From NCBI RefSeq assembly GCF_003945595.2, contig NW_024104671.1, positions 124,001 to 188,000 on the forward strand: a stretch of DNA of 64,000 nt, in the 5' to 3' direction. The position numbers were made by a program, and so were the translations under genes. The DNA comes from Pipra filicauda. Lineage: Eukaryota > Chordata > Aves > Passeriformes > Pipridae. This document shows positions 1 through 10,314 of this stretch, piece after piece (positions within the stretch are counted from its first letter, which is position 1; every line of letters begins with the position of its first letter). The notes under the pieces are model-generated. The model ran no database searches and had not been told where the DNA came from. It was given only the letters and a program-made list of their open reading frames with translations.

Positions 1-475
1 ATAAACAAAGCAAAAAGCCCCCCAACCAATCAACCAAAAAACCCTCACACAAACCAAAAACATACCAAAAAAACTTAAGAACAACCTAAAACCACATGCT
101 GGAAGTAAACACTTAGGACCAAATCCAACAAATATAAAACACCATTATATCTTTGCAACAGAAACCATCTTTTCTTTATGTACAAGTGTATCCAGAGGAC
201 TATATTGGTCTGTGTTCAAACTTGGGACTAAAAATCACACACAGACCAGAGCACTTTGAATATCCACACAGTAGACTGTGGATATTGTGTTTTGTGTTTG
301 GCCTCTTTTGGTGATCAAACCCAACCAATTTTCCAGTCAAGGAAATTCTGTTATGGAGAGAAGAAGGAAAGCAGACTGATTCATATTCAGATTTTATTCC
401 AGAAGATGGGCTAGGTCTTGATGACTTGGAAAATGAGAGTATGGCACCATAGTCTGTGTCAAGGGAGTACTAGAG
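1..475. other. AT-rich non-coding DNA with a small hairpin
   Basis: No coding or RNA gene is visible. The first 70 bases are a low-complexity A/C-rich tract of the CAAAAA/CCAACCAA kind, common in bird DNA. A perfect 10-bp inverted repeat (aatatccaca at 259-268, tgtggatatt at 277-286, 8-base loop) is the only structure seen; it is too short to suggest a microRNA precursor. Confidence 0.5.
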
Positions 476-529
476 GGGCAGAAACACTGAGTCTAAACAC
501 TAGTTTAGGGCAGAAACACTGAGTCTAAA
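476..529. repeat. 22-bp direct repeat, 32-bp period
   Basis: The same 22 bases (starting gggcagaaacactg) occur at 476-497 and 508-529. The ten bases between them partly repeat the sequence just upstream of the first copy, so this reads as a local tandem duplication with a 32-bp period. A smaller duplication (gcttgcacagg twice in a row) follows near 576-597. Confidence 0.85.
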
Positions 530-559
530 TGAACAGCAAAGGTTACAGCTGTCTGTAGC

Positions 560-1335
560 ATTGTACTCGCCTGTAGCTTGCACAGGGCTTGCACAGGGGT
601 TCAGTTTTTCATTGATACAGGCCATTGTGACATGGGATCTGGCCCTGACCAGGGGGATATTTGAGACCCTGGGTGGGGATGCCCACTCCCAGGAGAGCAC
701 CTTCCTCAGGAGGCAGCAACTCCCCTTGGTGCCTCAGTGGCAGAGGATGCTGGAGATGCCCATAAAAAATTCACCAACTTCCAGCCCACCAAGTGGCTGC
801 TGAGCCTGCAGAGGAAGTGCAAGGTGAAGGACGGGGCTGCATGGAACTGCCTGGGGACCAGGGCTGGGCTTGCCAACATGGAGAGGGTTGCTGTGCCACA
901 GCAGCTGCCTCCATCCCATGCTGTCTCTATCTTCCTCCTCCTGCCTGTGAGTGGACCACCAGAAGCTGCGGGCAGTTCCGCAGGAATAGGATCACCTTGT
1001 GAGTCTCACTGTAAGGGCAGAAGAGGCAACAAAAGCAGCAGCTTCTCCTGCCATGAGTGAGCAGGCAGCAGCAGCAGGGTCAGAGAGCCAAGCAGCTGCC
1101 CCACACAGCCCCTGCTGCCCCCAGCCCCTTGCCAAGCCATCTAGAAAACCATGCACACGGTGGGCAGGGGTGGGAGCTCCAGAGATCAAGGTGGGGACCT
1201 TGGCCAAGAGGGAGAAAGAGTGGGAAGATGACAGAGGCCAAGGACTCCCAAGGGGAAGATGACAGAGACCAGCTGCTGTTCCCTGGAGAAGACAAAAACA
1301 TTCACACTGTCTGGGTCATGCCCTTTTACCTGGAG
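560..1335. other. GC-rich segment of unknown origin
   Basis: This block is visibly richer in G+C than its surroundings and carries several overlapping open frames of 60-127 codons on both strands. None has a domain I recognise, and the translations are low-complexity (runs of Ala, Ser, Pro, Gln), as expected by chance in GC-rich DNA. A 15-base direct repeat (gggaagatgacagag) lies at 1222-1236 and 1253-1267. The block runs directly into a CR1 3' remnant, so it may be part of an older composite insertion, or a processed pseudogene I do not recognise. I do not call a gene. Confidence 0.35.
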
Positions 1336-1337
1336 GG

Positions 1338-1539
1338 AGGTGATTGTCCCACTCCATTCTGTGTTCGTATTGTGCCTAAAGCTGCACCCAGGACTCGAAG
1401 TCAAGCTGTCCCTGGAAGTAGCTGTAGATATGGCACTTAGGGTGATGGTTTGTGGTGGCCCTAACAGTGTTAGATTAATCACTGGACTTGATGATCTTAC
1501 TGGTCTTTTGCAACCTTACTGGTTCTATGATTCTATAGT
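1338..1539 (+). mobile_element. CR1: CR1 LINE 3'-end remnant, internally deleted
   Basis: The left part (about 1338-1375) resembles the CR1 ORF2 stretch that encodes the conserved '[13 protein letters not shown]' region. It then jumps to the extreme CR1 3' end: 'gtagatatggcacttagggtg', 'ggacttgatgatctt', 'ggtcttttgcaacctt' and a terminal 'ggttctatgattctatag'. Most of the sequence between these parts is missing. The substitutions make this an old, non-functional copy. Confidence 0.8.
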
Positions 1540-2632
1540 GGTTGATTAGAGAACAGGCATGTGGCATATGATTTCAGCTGGCAGAAAAGGGACACAATTA
1601 CTGGAAGTCAGAAGGCACATGGCACATTAGAGGCAACAGAAGCCACTGAAGAACAAAGTAATCAGTTCCACACTTTCATGTTTTGTCTTATTCCCCATTC
1701 ACAGAGATGTTAGTTATTTCCTAAAAAAAAAATTATTTCCATTTAATAATCACATACATTTGTTATGAATACAGAGCCAGAGAAACTGCTGCATTTAAAA
1801 CCAGTCTCAAACTGCAGTTACCCCAAATTGTACTCATGATTCACTTGTGGAGTCTTTCACATGAATTTGTAACTTTGGTGTCTCATAAATCCCATATATT
1901 ACTCTGCACAGTATAACTACCAATGGGAAGATGGATATTGCTTTAAGTGGAATCTGATGAAAAGTGGATCGACTTCTTACGTCCATATCGCTGCTGTTTA
2001 GTGTGAAAGTTATAGATGATTGTGAACTCAAGAGGATGATAGGGGAAGCATAGGTCACAATCAAAACAATAGTACATTTCTGCATCTGCACAATAGAAGC
2101 CAACATTCATCTGTTAGGCTGTATATAGAAAAACAACTGTTTCCATTGAAACATGAACCATATGCTTTTAGCCCACTAATATTCACCCTAAAGTTATGAA
2201 GTAGCCAGAAAGAGCCACTGCACTAGAGACTAAATTATCTAAGGCAGTGAGAAGAACTAAGAAGAAATAGTTTATTCAGAAAAACAATGAAACAAAGCTT
2301 TAAAATTATATATTGTTTTGTACAATTTATACAGTGTGCTATCTTTGTTCCTCACCACAACAGTGGCTACCTTGTTTGTGGTGATTCTTGTACAGCTGGC
2401 TCTGTAATGCAAAATAAGCCTGGGTATTATCTTGTTTCCTTGCTGTTAATTTGATCTATTGGAAGTACCTTAACCTCAAAATGAACTTGTTTGAATACAT
2501 ACCAGGCGTATGAATAAAAATCTATAGGAACTGTAATGAAAGAGATGTCGCATTGCTGCCAGCTTTTCTTCAAGTTCAGGAGTAGAATCACTGAGATTCA
2601 TTATTTGTGAATATATGATGTAATGGTTACAT

Positions 2633-2687
2633 TAGGGATCTCCTGGGATCCCTAGTTTGGGATGTTTCCCATGGAGACATCCCAAAC
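2633..2687. repeat. Two back-to-back perfect hairpins
   Basis: Hairpin 1 has arms tagggatc (2633-2640) and gatcccta (2647-2654) around a 6-base loop. Hairpin 2 begins at the very next base, with arms gtttgggatgt (2655-2665) and acatcccaaac (2677-2687) around an 11-base loop. Both stems are perfect. No flanking element was recognised. They may be the remnant of a short inverted-repeat transposon or a chance pairing. Confidence 0.75.
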
Positions 2688-4710
2688 AACTTTAAGGTTA
2701 ACTTCTGCCATGGAAGCATTCTGCAATTTATTTTCAACAAGCAAATGAAGAACAAGATCCTGAAGGAGTAGAGAGTCATCTACTGCTTTTGTACAGTTTA
2801 CAATTTTGCATGTCTCTAGTCCTTTTGGAGGCCTCTGCTTACTGCTATGTTAGTTTCAAAAACAATGGGAATAATTTCACATTTTGCTTATCACCTTGTC
2901 TTCGTATATGTCAGGACTTTCCTAGCTGAATGTTTCAAATAGGCTTTCTTATCTTAGTTTTTCACTTTTATCTACTGTTATATTACAAAACAAAAAAATT
3001 ATGAATTATGTGCAAGGATTAATTTTAAAAAGCACATATATATTCAGCATTATCATTAGTTTGCCTTAGATCAGAAACTAAGTGAAATTGAGGGAATGCC
3101 AACATAAGTCAGGCAGCTTCATGTTGAAATATGTTGAGTTAGGGTGTCCTTGGGGTCTCAAGCAGAAATATTAGCTTCTATCCAGCAGTGGTATAGCTAT
3201 TTTATATAGCGTTCCAACTGCGCTAATCATCCCAGGAGGAATGCCATAATGATGTGACAAAAATATTTATGATTCTGGAGTTAGCTCAGGCATCTCTTCA
3301 TCATGCTGCTTTGTAATATGTAGACATAACCTTCGAAGCTCATGATATGCAGGAAGTTAGAATAGATAGGTGACCTGGAGGCCAGCTTGGGCCCTCAGTT
3401 CTATTAATCTATCTACATATCAGAACAAACCATAAACATATTAAAGGAAGCAGTAAAACAGCTCCATTAAACACCACATTAAGGGAACAAATTTCCACAT
3501 GAGCCCTCGGGAAAAAAAAAAAAAATTAAAAAAAAAGGCAAGGCATCCAAAGTTTTGTGTTTAGATAAGGTCAGAAAAAGGGAAAAAGTCTTCATGATAA
3601 CACGTTATTTCTTCTAAGGTTTATAGGGAGAATGAGTCAATTAAACTGGGGAAAACTTTGCTGTGAGAAAAGGGAAAGAAAACCCAGAAAACTGACAGCA
3701 CAATTGCACTTTCCTAGGTTTTGTTGCTGCATGTGTTCTGTACTACTGTATTTCATATGATGTTTTATCACCTCAATATTTGAACACCTTCCAATAATAC
3801 ATTAAGCAACATAAGTAACATCTGCCACATGTTCATTCTCACATCTCCTCCCCAGTGGCAGATATGCAAGAAGTGTTGTGTCCTGGGTTCATTTCAGTAA
3901 TGGAATCATGTTGCTTTTATGGTAGAAGCAAAAAAAAAAAATGCTGAAGGAATTAATGAATTCTTGGAAACTGCATTGTATGCTGTAGGATCAGCCCTGA
4001 AAATGCCTGCCCCTTCATAGATAGTCATTAGGCTTTTCCTAGCAAGTGCCATTGCCTTGAGAGCAGGAATTTATTAAAGGAAGGGTAGAGTTTTAGTTGA
4101 TAATGCTAATATATTGGTTTGGAGTTATTGAACTCTTCCAAACTTGATGAGTTGTTATCTTTATTGTAGAGAATAGGATGCAGGTTTGAATCATTACAGT
4201 AGACAGTATTAATTAAAGGACATTCTAGTAATGTTTTATACCAGTTAGTGTTTCCTAGGCACTTAATGTTTCATATTCAACTGAAAGGTGATGAGAGTTT
4301 GAATAATTTAGGCCAAATCATCATCTGCCAGTATGACAGAATTTGGACAATGACACTCCAGAAAGCACATACTGGGAATAACACATTGTGTACGAGTTTT
4401 GCAACAGTAAGGAATATAGGAATAGTCCGAAACCTGAATAAGACTTTAAATTTTATAAAGGCTCTCATTTGTCAGAGCACTGCTCAAGACCAACAGTCCT
4501 TCATCTTGTAGCTGATCTAAGCCACTATGCTACTAAGGATCAGTCATAAGTTTTCCTCTTCCTGTTTTCTGTACTTTTCGGACATTGAATATCACTATTT
4601 TCACTTTCCTTTTAGAAATGTTTTGTGCAATCAGGCAAGCATATGTATGCAGCCATAATATGTTTGTTTTCAGAGCTCAATGTATTTTTTTTCTGAACAA
4701 AATTTAGAAG

Positions 4711-4770
4711 TTTTTGTGCAGATAGAAGTACCTGTGCTGGTTTTTGTGCAGACAGAAGTACCTGTGCTAA
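4711..4770. repeat. 30-bp tandem duplication
   Basis: Two adjacent 30-base units (4711-4740 and 4741-4770) both start tttttgtgcaga and differ at only three positions: one T/C change and GG versus AA at the unit ends. The duplication sits in otherwise single-copy AT-rich DNA. Confidence 0.9.
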
Positions 4771-7705
4771 TAATAGCGTCTGCAAGCTGATCTGCTTGCC
4801 TAGGGTAAGCAGCTCTTTGAAGTCACCTAATATGCAGGCAGGCAGTCTTGGAAAAGCTGGCTGTATGCTTCTCTAAAAGTAATAATTAAACAATTCCCAG
4901 CAATGCTTTTCACTTGCCCTTCAAAAATAAATGGTTCTTTATTTAGCTGTGCCTGTCTCTCTCTTCCCCCCTCCCCCCCCAATTCTGAGTCCTGTTTTTC
5001 TTTCTGATTTATGATAATCCTACCTTTATGGTCTCCCTTTTCCTTCTGTGAGGCTGATCTGTGGAGGAATGTGGTGTGGGCCTATGAAAGAAAAAGAAGT
5101 GCCTCGACTTTCCATGACTAGACCACAGGAAAATAACACCACTGAAGAACTTAAACTGTACCATTTATGGGAAAAAAAAACCCAAATAAAAAAATCCTCA
5201 GAACAAAATGAAACCAGAAAAACCAACCAACAGACCCAAACAAACTCACATATGTCACTATCTCAAAGGGGATTGCATTAAGTAGCACAGATTTGCATAC
5301 TTAGAGCAGGATGAGAGATGGGTGAAGCACTCTTCTACACAGCATGAGAGACATCTGATCCTTATCAAAAGAAAGTCTCCTGCAAGGAAATTAGTCTAGT
5401 GAATCTTTCTGGAATGTCAGTGTCAATCTATCTCTGCCTTGCTTCCACTGATTGGTGAATGGTGCTTCCTCTTGCTTGTTGTGAATATTTAGAGCCATGC
5501 TGTAACAATCAGAAGATAACCATAAAGGGTTGTGAATCAGACAATATATAACATATTGCATAACACTTAAACAAAAATTTGGGCCTCAGGCAAAATAAGT
5601 ATATTACATATATTTTAATGTTTTCTTAATTGTATGTTATGTTAGTACATAAAAGTTCTATGATACTTTCATGGAATACAAATGCATGTAGAAACAATTT
5701 ATTTTGATAGAAGAGTTCCCCAAAGAATGGAAGGAAAACTATATTCACATCAAGAGTGCCATAGTAAGCTAACTTTGATTGAAGTTAAATTGAGCCCATT
5801 TTATCACTATGCATTTAAACTCAGGAAACAAGTCGAGTAGGGGCTACTTTTGCTGGCTTTGAACAGTATACTCTTGGCATCCAAGATGGAGATCACTTGC
5901 CAAAACAGAAGAGATTCCCAGATGTTTACTGCTAACTGGCTGTTCAAAAGACTCAGTCTATCTCTAGCAAAAGGAAAGAGAGTAGAGAAAGCTGGATGGT
6001 CAAGTTTATTGATGTTTCCACAGTCAAATGAGGAACCTTTAAATATGTTTCACATTTAGGTCTGATCCTACCTCCTGGTATTCTGGAATAAAACAACCAT
6101 ATGAAAAATAATAGCATTGCTTTTCTTGATAACCAGAAGTACTGAGATAAAGGCTGACGTCTCTATTTATTTGATATTGGGGTTTTTTTAGTATTATATT
6201 TATCTTTTCTCTTTGTATTTCCTTCGTAATGTTCTACTATTTGTAGAGCACTTATGTTTCTTTTCCAAGAGCTAATGAACATGGAAATTTAGCATTATGA
6301 GCTGAAACCCAGGTGAAAACACTTAAGTAGGTCATCACACTTTCAAAAATGTCAGGTTTAATAGAAGATGCTGAGATCTCAGCCCTTTGGAAAAGTAAAT
6401 CTAATATACAGCTGCTTTGCTGTAGACTCAGAAGCCCAAATTTAGATATTCAGCTCTCAATAGCTTAACTAATTTTCCTTTCATGTTTTTGTTTTTATAA
6501 GTTTACTGTAGTATGTCTCTTGGCTTTCCAGTTCTTTTGAAAGTATTGGAAAAAATATGATATGATTCCAATACAAATTGTTTTCATCTTGGAATATTAC
6601 TCATCTTTTCAAAGAAAAGCATCATTTCTAGGCAACATTGTGTTCCTTATTTGCACAGTTGTTTGTTGGCTGCATCTCACTCCCATGTATACATGCCAAA
6701 GATGAGTAGCTGTACGCATGCAAATGTATTATTTGTTTATAATGTGTGTGCAACTTGTACAAAACTAATGTAGGGAATCAGTGTATTTAAGTTCTTTTCT
6801 TCTCATCTTGTATTTTCCTTACAATATGCATATTCCTTCTTCAGGTTTCCTGTAGCCAAGATTTTGAGAGTTCACAGTTAAGTAAATGAATGGAAAAATG
6901 TTCTTATGTACTTTATTGGCTGTCTATTTTTATCTTCTTTCCTATCTTTCTCTTGGTTAGGAGAGAGAATTTCAGATATTTTAAATAAAGTAAAATCCAA
7001 GTTTTATATGCATCATATGAAAACATACCTGCTTGATCTGGCATTTTGTCCTAGGTTTCTATGTGATTTTGTTAAACAGAGAAAATTCACATTTCTGTCT
7101 TCCACAAGAAGTTGAATTATTTGCTAGTCATTTATTTAGATCAGCCTTTTTAAAAGAGAAAGATATCCAAGATCAGAATGTATTATGTCTGTATACTCCA
7201 TAAAGCTGTTGATCTTCTTACTCCACTCTTCTGAGAAGAATCCATAGCTGGAAACGAAAGAGCAGAAGGAAGACAAAGGCCAAGAATAGCAGACCTCCCA
7301 CTGGGATCATAGTCTTTGTCTTGTTCTTTCCATTACAATGACTTGGAATGGTAACAGACCCCATGAAGTATCATTACATGTGACTGGAGAGTCCTTAGAG
7401 AGACAGTCAAAGACATTTTTACTATTAGAAATAATCATTCATTTTGTAGATGAATAACATAGTGATACTAAAATGTTCTTAAACTTTTAATGAATGTTTC
7501 CAACTGAAAGATTTCTTCTTCATTACATAAACACTAGGGATAAAAAGAGAATTTCAATTTCAAAGCTGTGTTTTCTAAATTCATTGTCTAGTGTACTATT
7601 TTTAAGGTAGCTTTAGAACCATAGAATACCAGAGAGTAACTAATAAGTATAACCTACCACACAGAAATTGGTGACAAGGGTAATTTTTCTTACATGAATT
7701 GTGAT

Positions 7706-7719
7706 CCGCTATCTAGTGG
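7706..7719 (-). promoter_or_regulatory. CTCF-like motif (candidate)
   Basis: Read on the minus strand the bases are CCACTAGATAGCGG, close to the CTCF core consensus CCASYAGRKGGCR with one mismatch in the G-rich half. It lies just upstream of where the CR1 at 7.7-10.3 kb begins to be recognisable. Motif match only; chance occurrence is quite possible. Confidence 0.3.
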
Positions 7720-7724
7720 TAGCC

Positions 7725-10314
7725 ACTGGAAGCGATGTTTCTGCAAATGGCTTTGGCCCAGCCCCAGAGATTTGACATGACTGGCATAAGTGAAGCCTAG
7801 TGACATGACTCCTGTGACTGGAGTGCCTTGTTGGATGGTTACAGGCTCTTCAGGAGGGATAGGCAGGGCAGAAGAGGCAGGGGGCGGGTGGAACTGTATA
7901 TAATAGGAGGGTTAGGATGTATGGAACTCACAGTTGGCAATGGCACAGATGAGAACTTCTGGGTAAGAATCAAGGGGCAAACAAATAATGTGGATGTCAT
8001 CGTGGAAGTCTGCTATAGACCTCCCAGCCAGGATGATGACACCAAAGAATTATTTTTTTAAGGAACTAAGAGACACTTCCAAATCAGCTGCCCTTGTCCT
8101 TGGGGGGTACTTCAACTTGCCAGAAATTAACTGTGAGCATCACATAATGTAGGCCAGAAGATTCCTAAAAACCCGAATGACAATTTTATGAAACAGATCC
8201 TAAGGGAGCCAGGGAATTAGTAAATAAGGTCCCCTGGGAAAATGTTTTGCAGGTGCTGGGGTCCATCAGCGCTGGTCACTTTTCAGACATCACCTCCTAG
8301 GGGCATAGGAGCAGCAATTCCCCAATGTCAGAAGTCAAGCAGGTGAGGCAAAAGGCCACAGACTGGCTTACCAGGAACCTTTTCTTGGATGTAAGGCAAA
8401 AAAGGAAAGAGTATGCTCAGTGGAAGCAAGGTCAAGTGACACAGGAAGAATTCAAAGATGCTGCTTGCCACTGTAGGGGGAAAATTTGTGCAGCCAAAGC
8501 TCAACTGGAGTTGAAGCTGCCCAGAGATGTGGGGCACAATAAAAAGACATATTTCAAATATATTAATGTCAATAGGCAGTATAGAAATATCATCGGTCCA
8601 TTACAGGATGAGGCTAGTCATCTCACATACAGGGTGAGAGACAAGGTGGAGATGTTTAATGCTTTCTTTGCCTCTGTCTTCAAAACAGATGACAGATCAA
8701 GGGGGTCTCAGTGCCCTGAGCTGGAGGACCATGACTGTGAGAATGATCAACTCCCAGCCAACCCTGAAACTGTGTGAGATCTGCTGCTCCAGCTGAATCC
8801 CTGCAAATCTATGGGGCCTGACAGGATTTGTTCCAGAATCCTCAAAAATCTGTCTGATGTCATCACAAAACCTCTCTTGATGGTTTTTGAGTGGTCTTGG
8901 GAATCTGGAAAGGCCCCAGCTGACTGGAAGCTGGTGAATGTTGTCCTGATTTTCAAGAAGAGCAAGAAGGAGGACCCTGGAAACTACAGGCCTGTCAGTC
9001 TCACTTCAGTGCCTGGTAAAGTTATGGAGAGGATTATTCTGGGAAGTATTGAAAAACACCTAGAGGACAATACAGTCATTGGTCATAGCCAGCATGGCTT
9101 CATGAGAGGAAAGTCCTGCTTATCCAACCTGATTTCCTTTTATGACAAGGTAGCCCACACAGTTGATCAAGGGAAGCCAGTTGATGTAATCTTTTTGGAT
9201 TTCAGTAAAAGCTTTCGATACTCCCAGGATCCTTCTGGACAAAATGTCCAGCACACAACTGGATAAACACATCATGTGGTGGGTGAGCAGTTGGCTCATG
9301 AGTTGAGCACAGAGGGTAATAGTGAATGGGGTGAAATCAGACTGGTGACCAGTCACCACTGGGGTTCCACAGGGCTCTGTCTTACGTCATGTGCTCTTCA
9401 ACATCTTCCTAAATGACTTGGACACAGGACTGGAGGGTACACTAAGCAAGTTTGCAGATGACACAAAACTGGGAGGAGCTGTTGACTCCCTCAAAGGCAG
9501 GGAGGCCCTTGACAAATTAGAGAACTGGGAAATCACCAACCAGATGAAGTTAAACAAGGAAAACTGTCAGATTCTGCACCTGGGATGGAGCAACCCTGGA
9601 TGTTCGTATAGGCTGGGGAATGAAATGCTGGAAAGCAGTGCCATGGAAAGGGACCTGGGGGTCCTGGTTGATGGCAAGTTGAATATGAGTCAGCAGTGCC
9701 CTGGCAGCCAGGAGGGCCAACTGTGTCCGAGGGGGCATCAGGCAAAGCATCACCAGCTGGTCGAGGGAGGGGATTGTCCTGCTCTACTCTGCACTGGGGT
9801 GGCCTCAGCTGGAATATTGTGTCCAGTTTTAGGCATCACAGTATAAAAAAGACATTAAGCTATTAGAGAGTGTCCAAAGGGGAGCAACAAAGATGGTGAA
9901 GGGGGAAGCCGTATGAAGGGAAGCTGCATGAGGAGCAGCTGAGGTCACTTGGTGTGTTCAGCCTGGAGAAGAGGAGACCTCATTGCAGTCACAACTTCCT
10001 CATCTCAGGAAAAAGAGAGGAAGACACTGAACTCTTCTCTGTGACAGAACCCAAAGGAATGGCCTGAAATTGTGTCAGGAGAGGTTTAGGTTGGATATTA
10101 GAAAAAGATCATTCACCCGGAGGGTGACTGGATACTGGAACAGGCTGCCCAGAGAAGTTGTCACAGCACCAAGCCTCAGAGAGTTCAAGAAGCGTTTGGA
10201 TGATACTGTCAGCCACATGGTATGACTCTTAGGATGATCATGTGCAGGACTAAGAGTTGGAGCTAATGGTTCTTGTGGGTGCCTTCCAAATCAGCATATT
10301 CTGTGATTCTATGA
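7725..10314 (+). mobile_element. CR1: CR1 LINE, long but 5'-truncated copy
   Basis: CR1 is a non-LTR retrotransposon that moves by target-primed reverse transcription. This copy starts inside the endonuclease half of ORF2 (recognisable from about 7725), runs through the reverse transcriptase and C-terminal region, and ends in the CR1 tail 'ctgtgattctatg' at 10302-10314. It lacks ORF1 and the 5' part of ORF2. It belongs to the same subfamily as the minus-strand copy at 30.65-31.54 kb: the stretch around 9480-9700 is almost identical between them. No clear target-site duplication was seen, which is usual for CR1. Confidence 0.92.
7828..10224 (+). pseudogene. CR1 ORF2 pseudogene (endonuclease-RT polyprotein)
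   Basis: The reading is broken into blocks by stops and frameshifts. 7828-8061 carries endonuclease-domain sequence (RLFRRDRQGRRG, then VIVEVCYRPPSQDDD). 8325-8777 is the linker between endonuclease and RT (CRGKICAAKAQLELKLPRDV, FKYINVNRQY, FNAFFASVFK). 8811-9266 holds the RT fingers/palm (GNYRPVSLTSVPGK, HGFMRGKSC, and motif A as FLDFSKSF, normally followed by D). 9391-9846 holds LFNIFLNDLD and motif C as FADD. The C-terminal part continues to about 10224 in shifted frames. The frame after motif A is interrupted, so it cannot make a working enzyme. Confidence 0.9.

Larger units (their letters stand above)
1540..7705. other. AT-rich unique-looking DNA, no gene seen
   Basis: I see no exon, RNA gene or dated transposon here beyond the hairpin pair at 2633-2687 and the tandem duplication at 4711-4770. 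Open frames are short (under 90 codons), AT-biased and without recognisable domains. Homopolymer tracts occur at about 3509-3536 (A-rich) and 4968-4980 (C-rich). Confidence 0.5.

Noticed and set aside
259..286. Perfect 10-bp hairpin considered as a microRNA precursor
   Set aside because: Stem far shorter than the roughly 30 bp needed for a precursor; no extended pairing outside it.
1057..1440. 127-codon frame rich in Gln, Pro and Arg
   Set aside because: It ends inside a CR1 3' remnant and is low-complexity; GC-rich chance frame.
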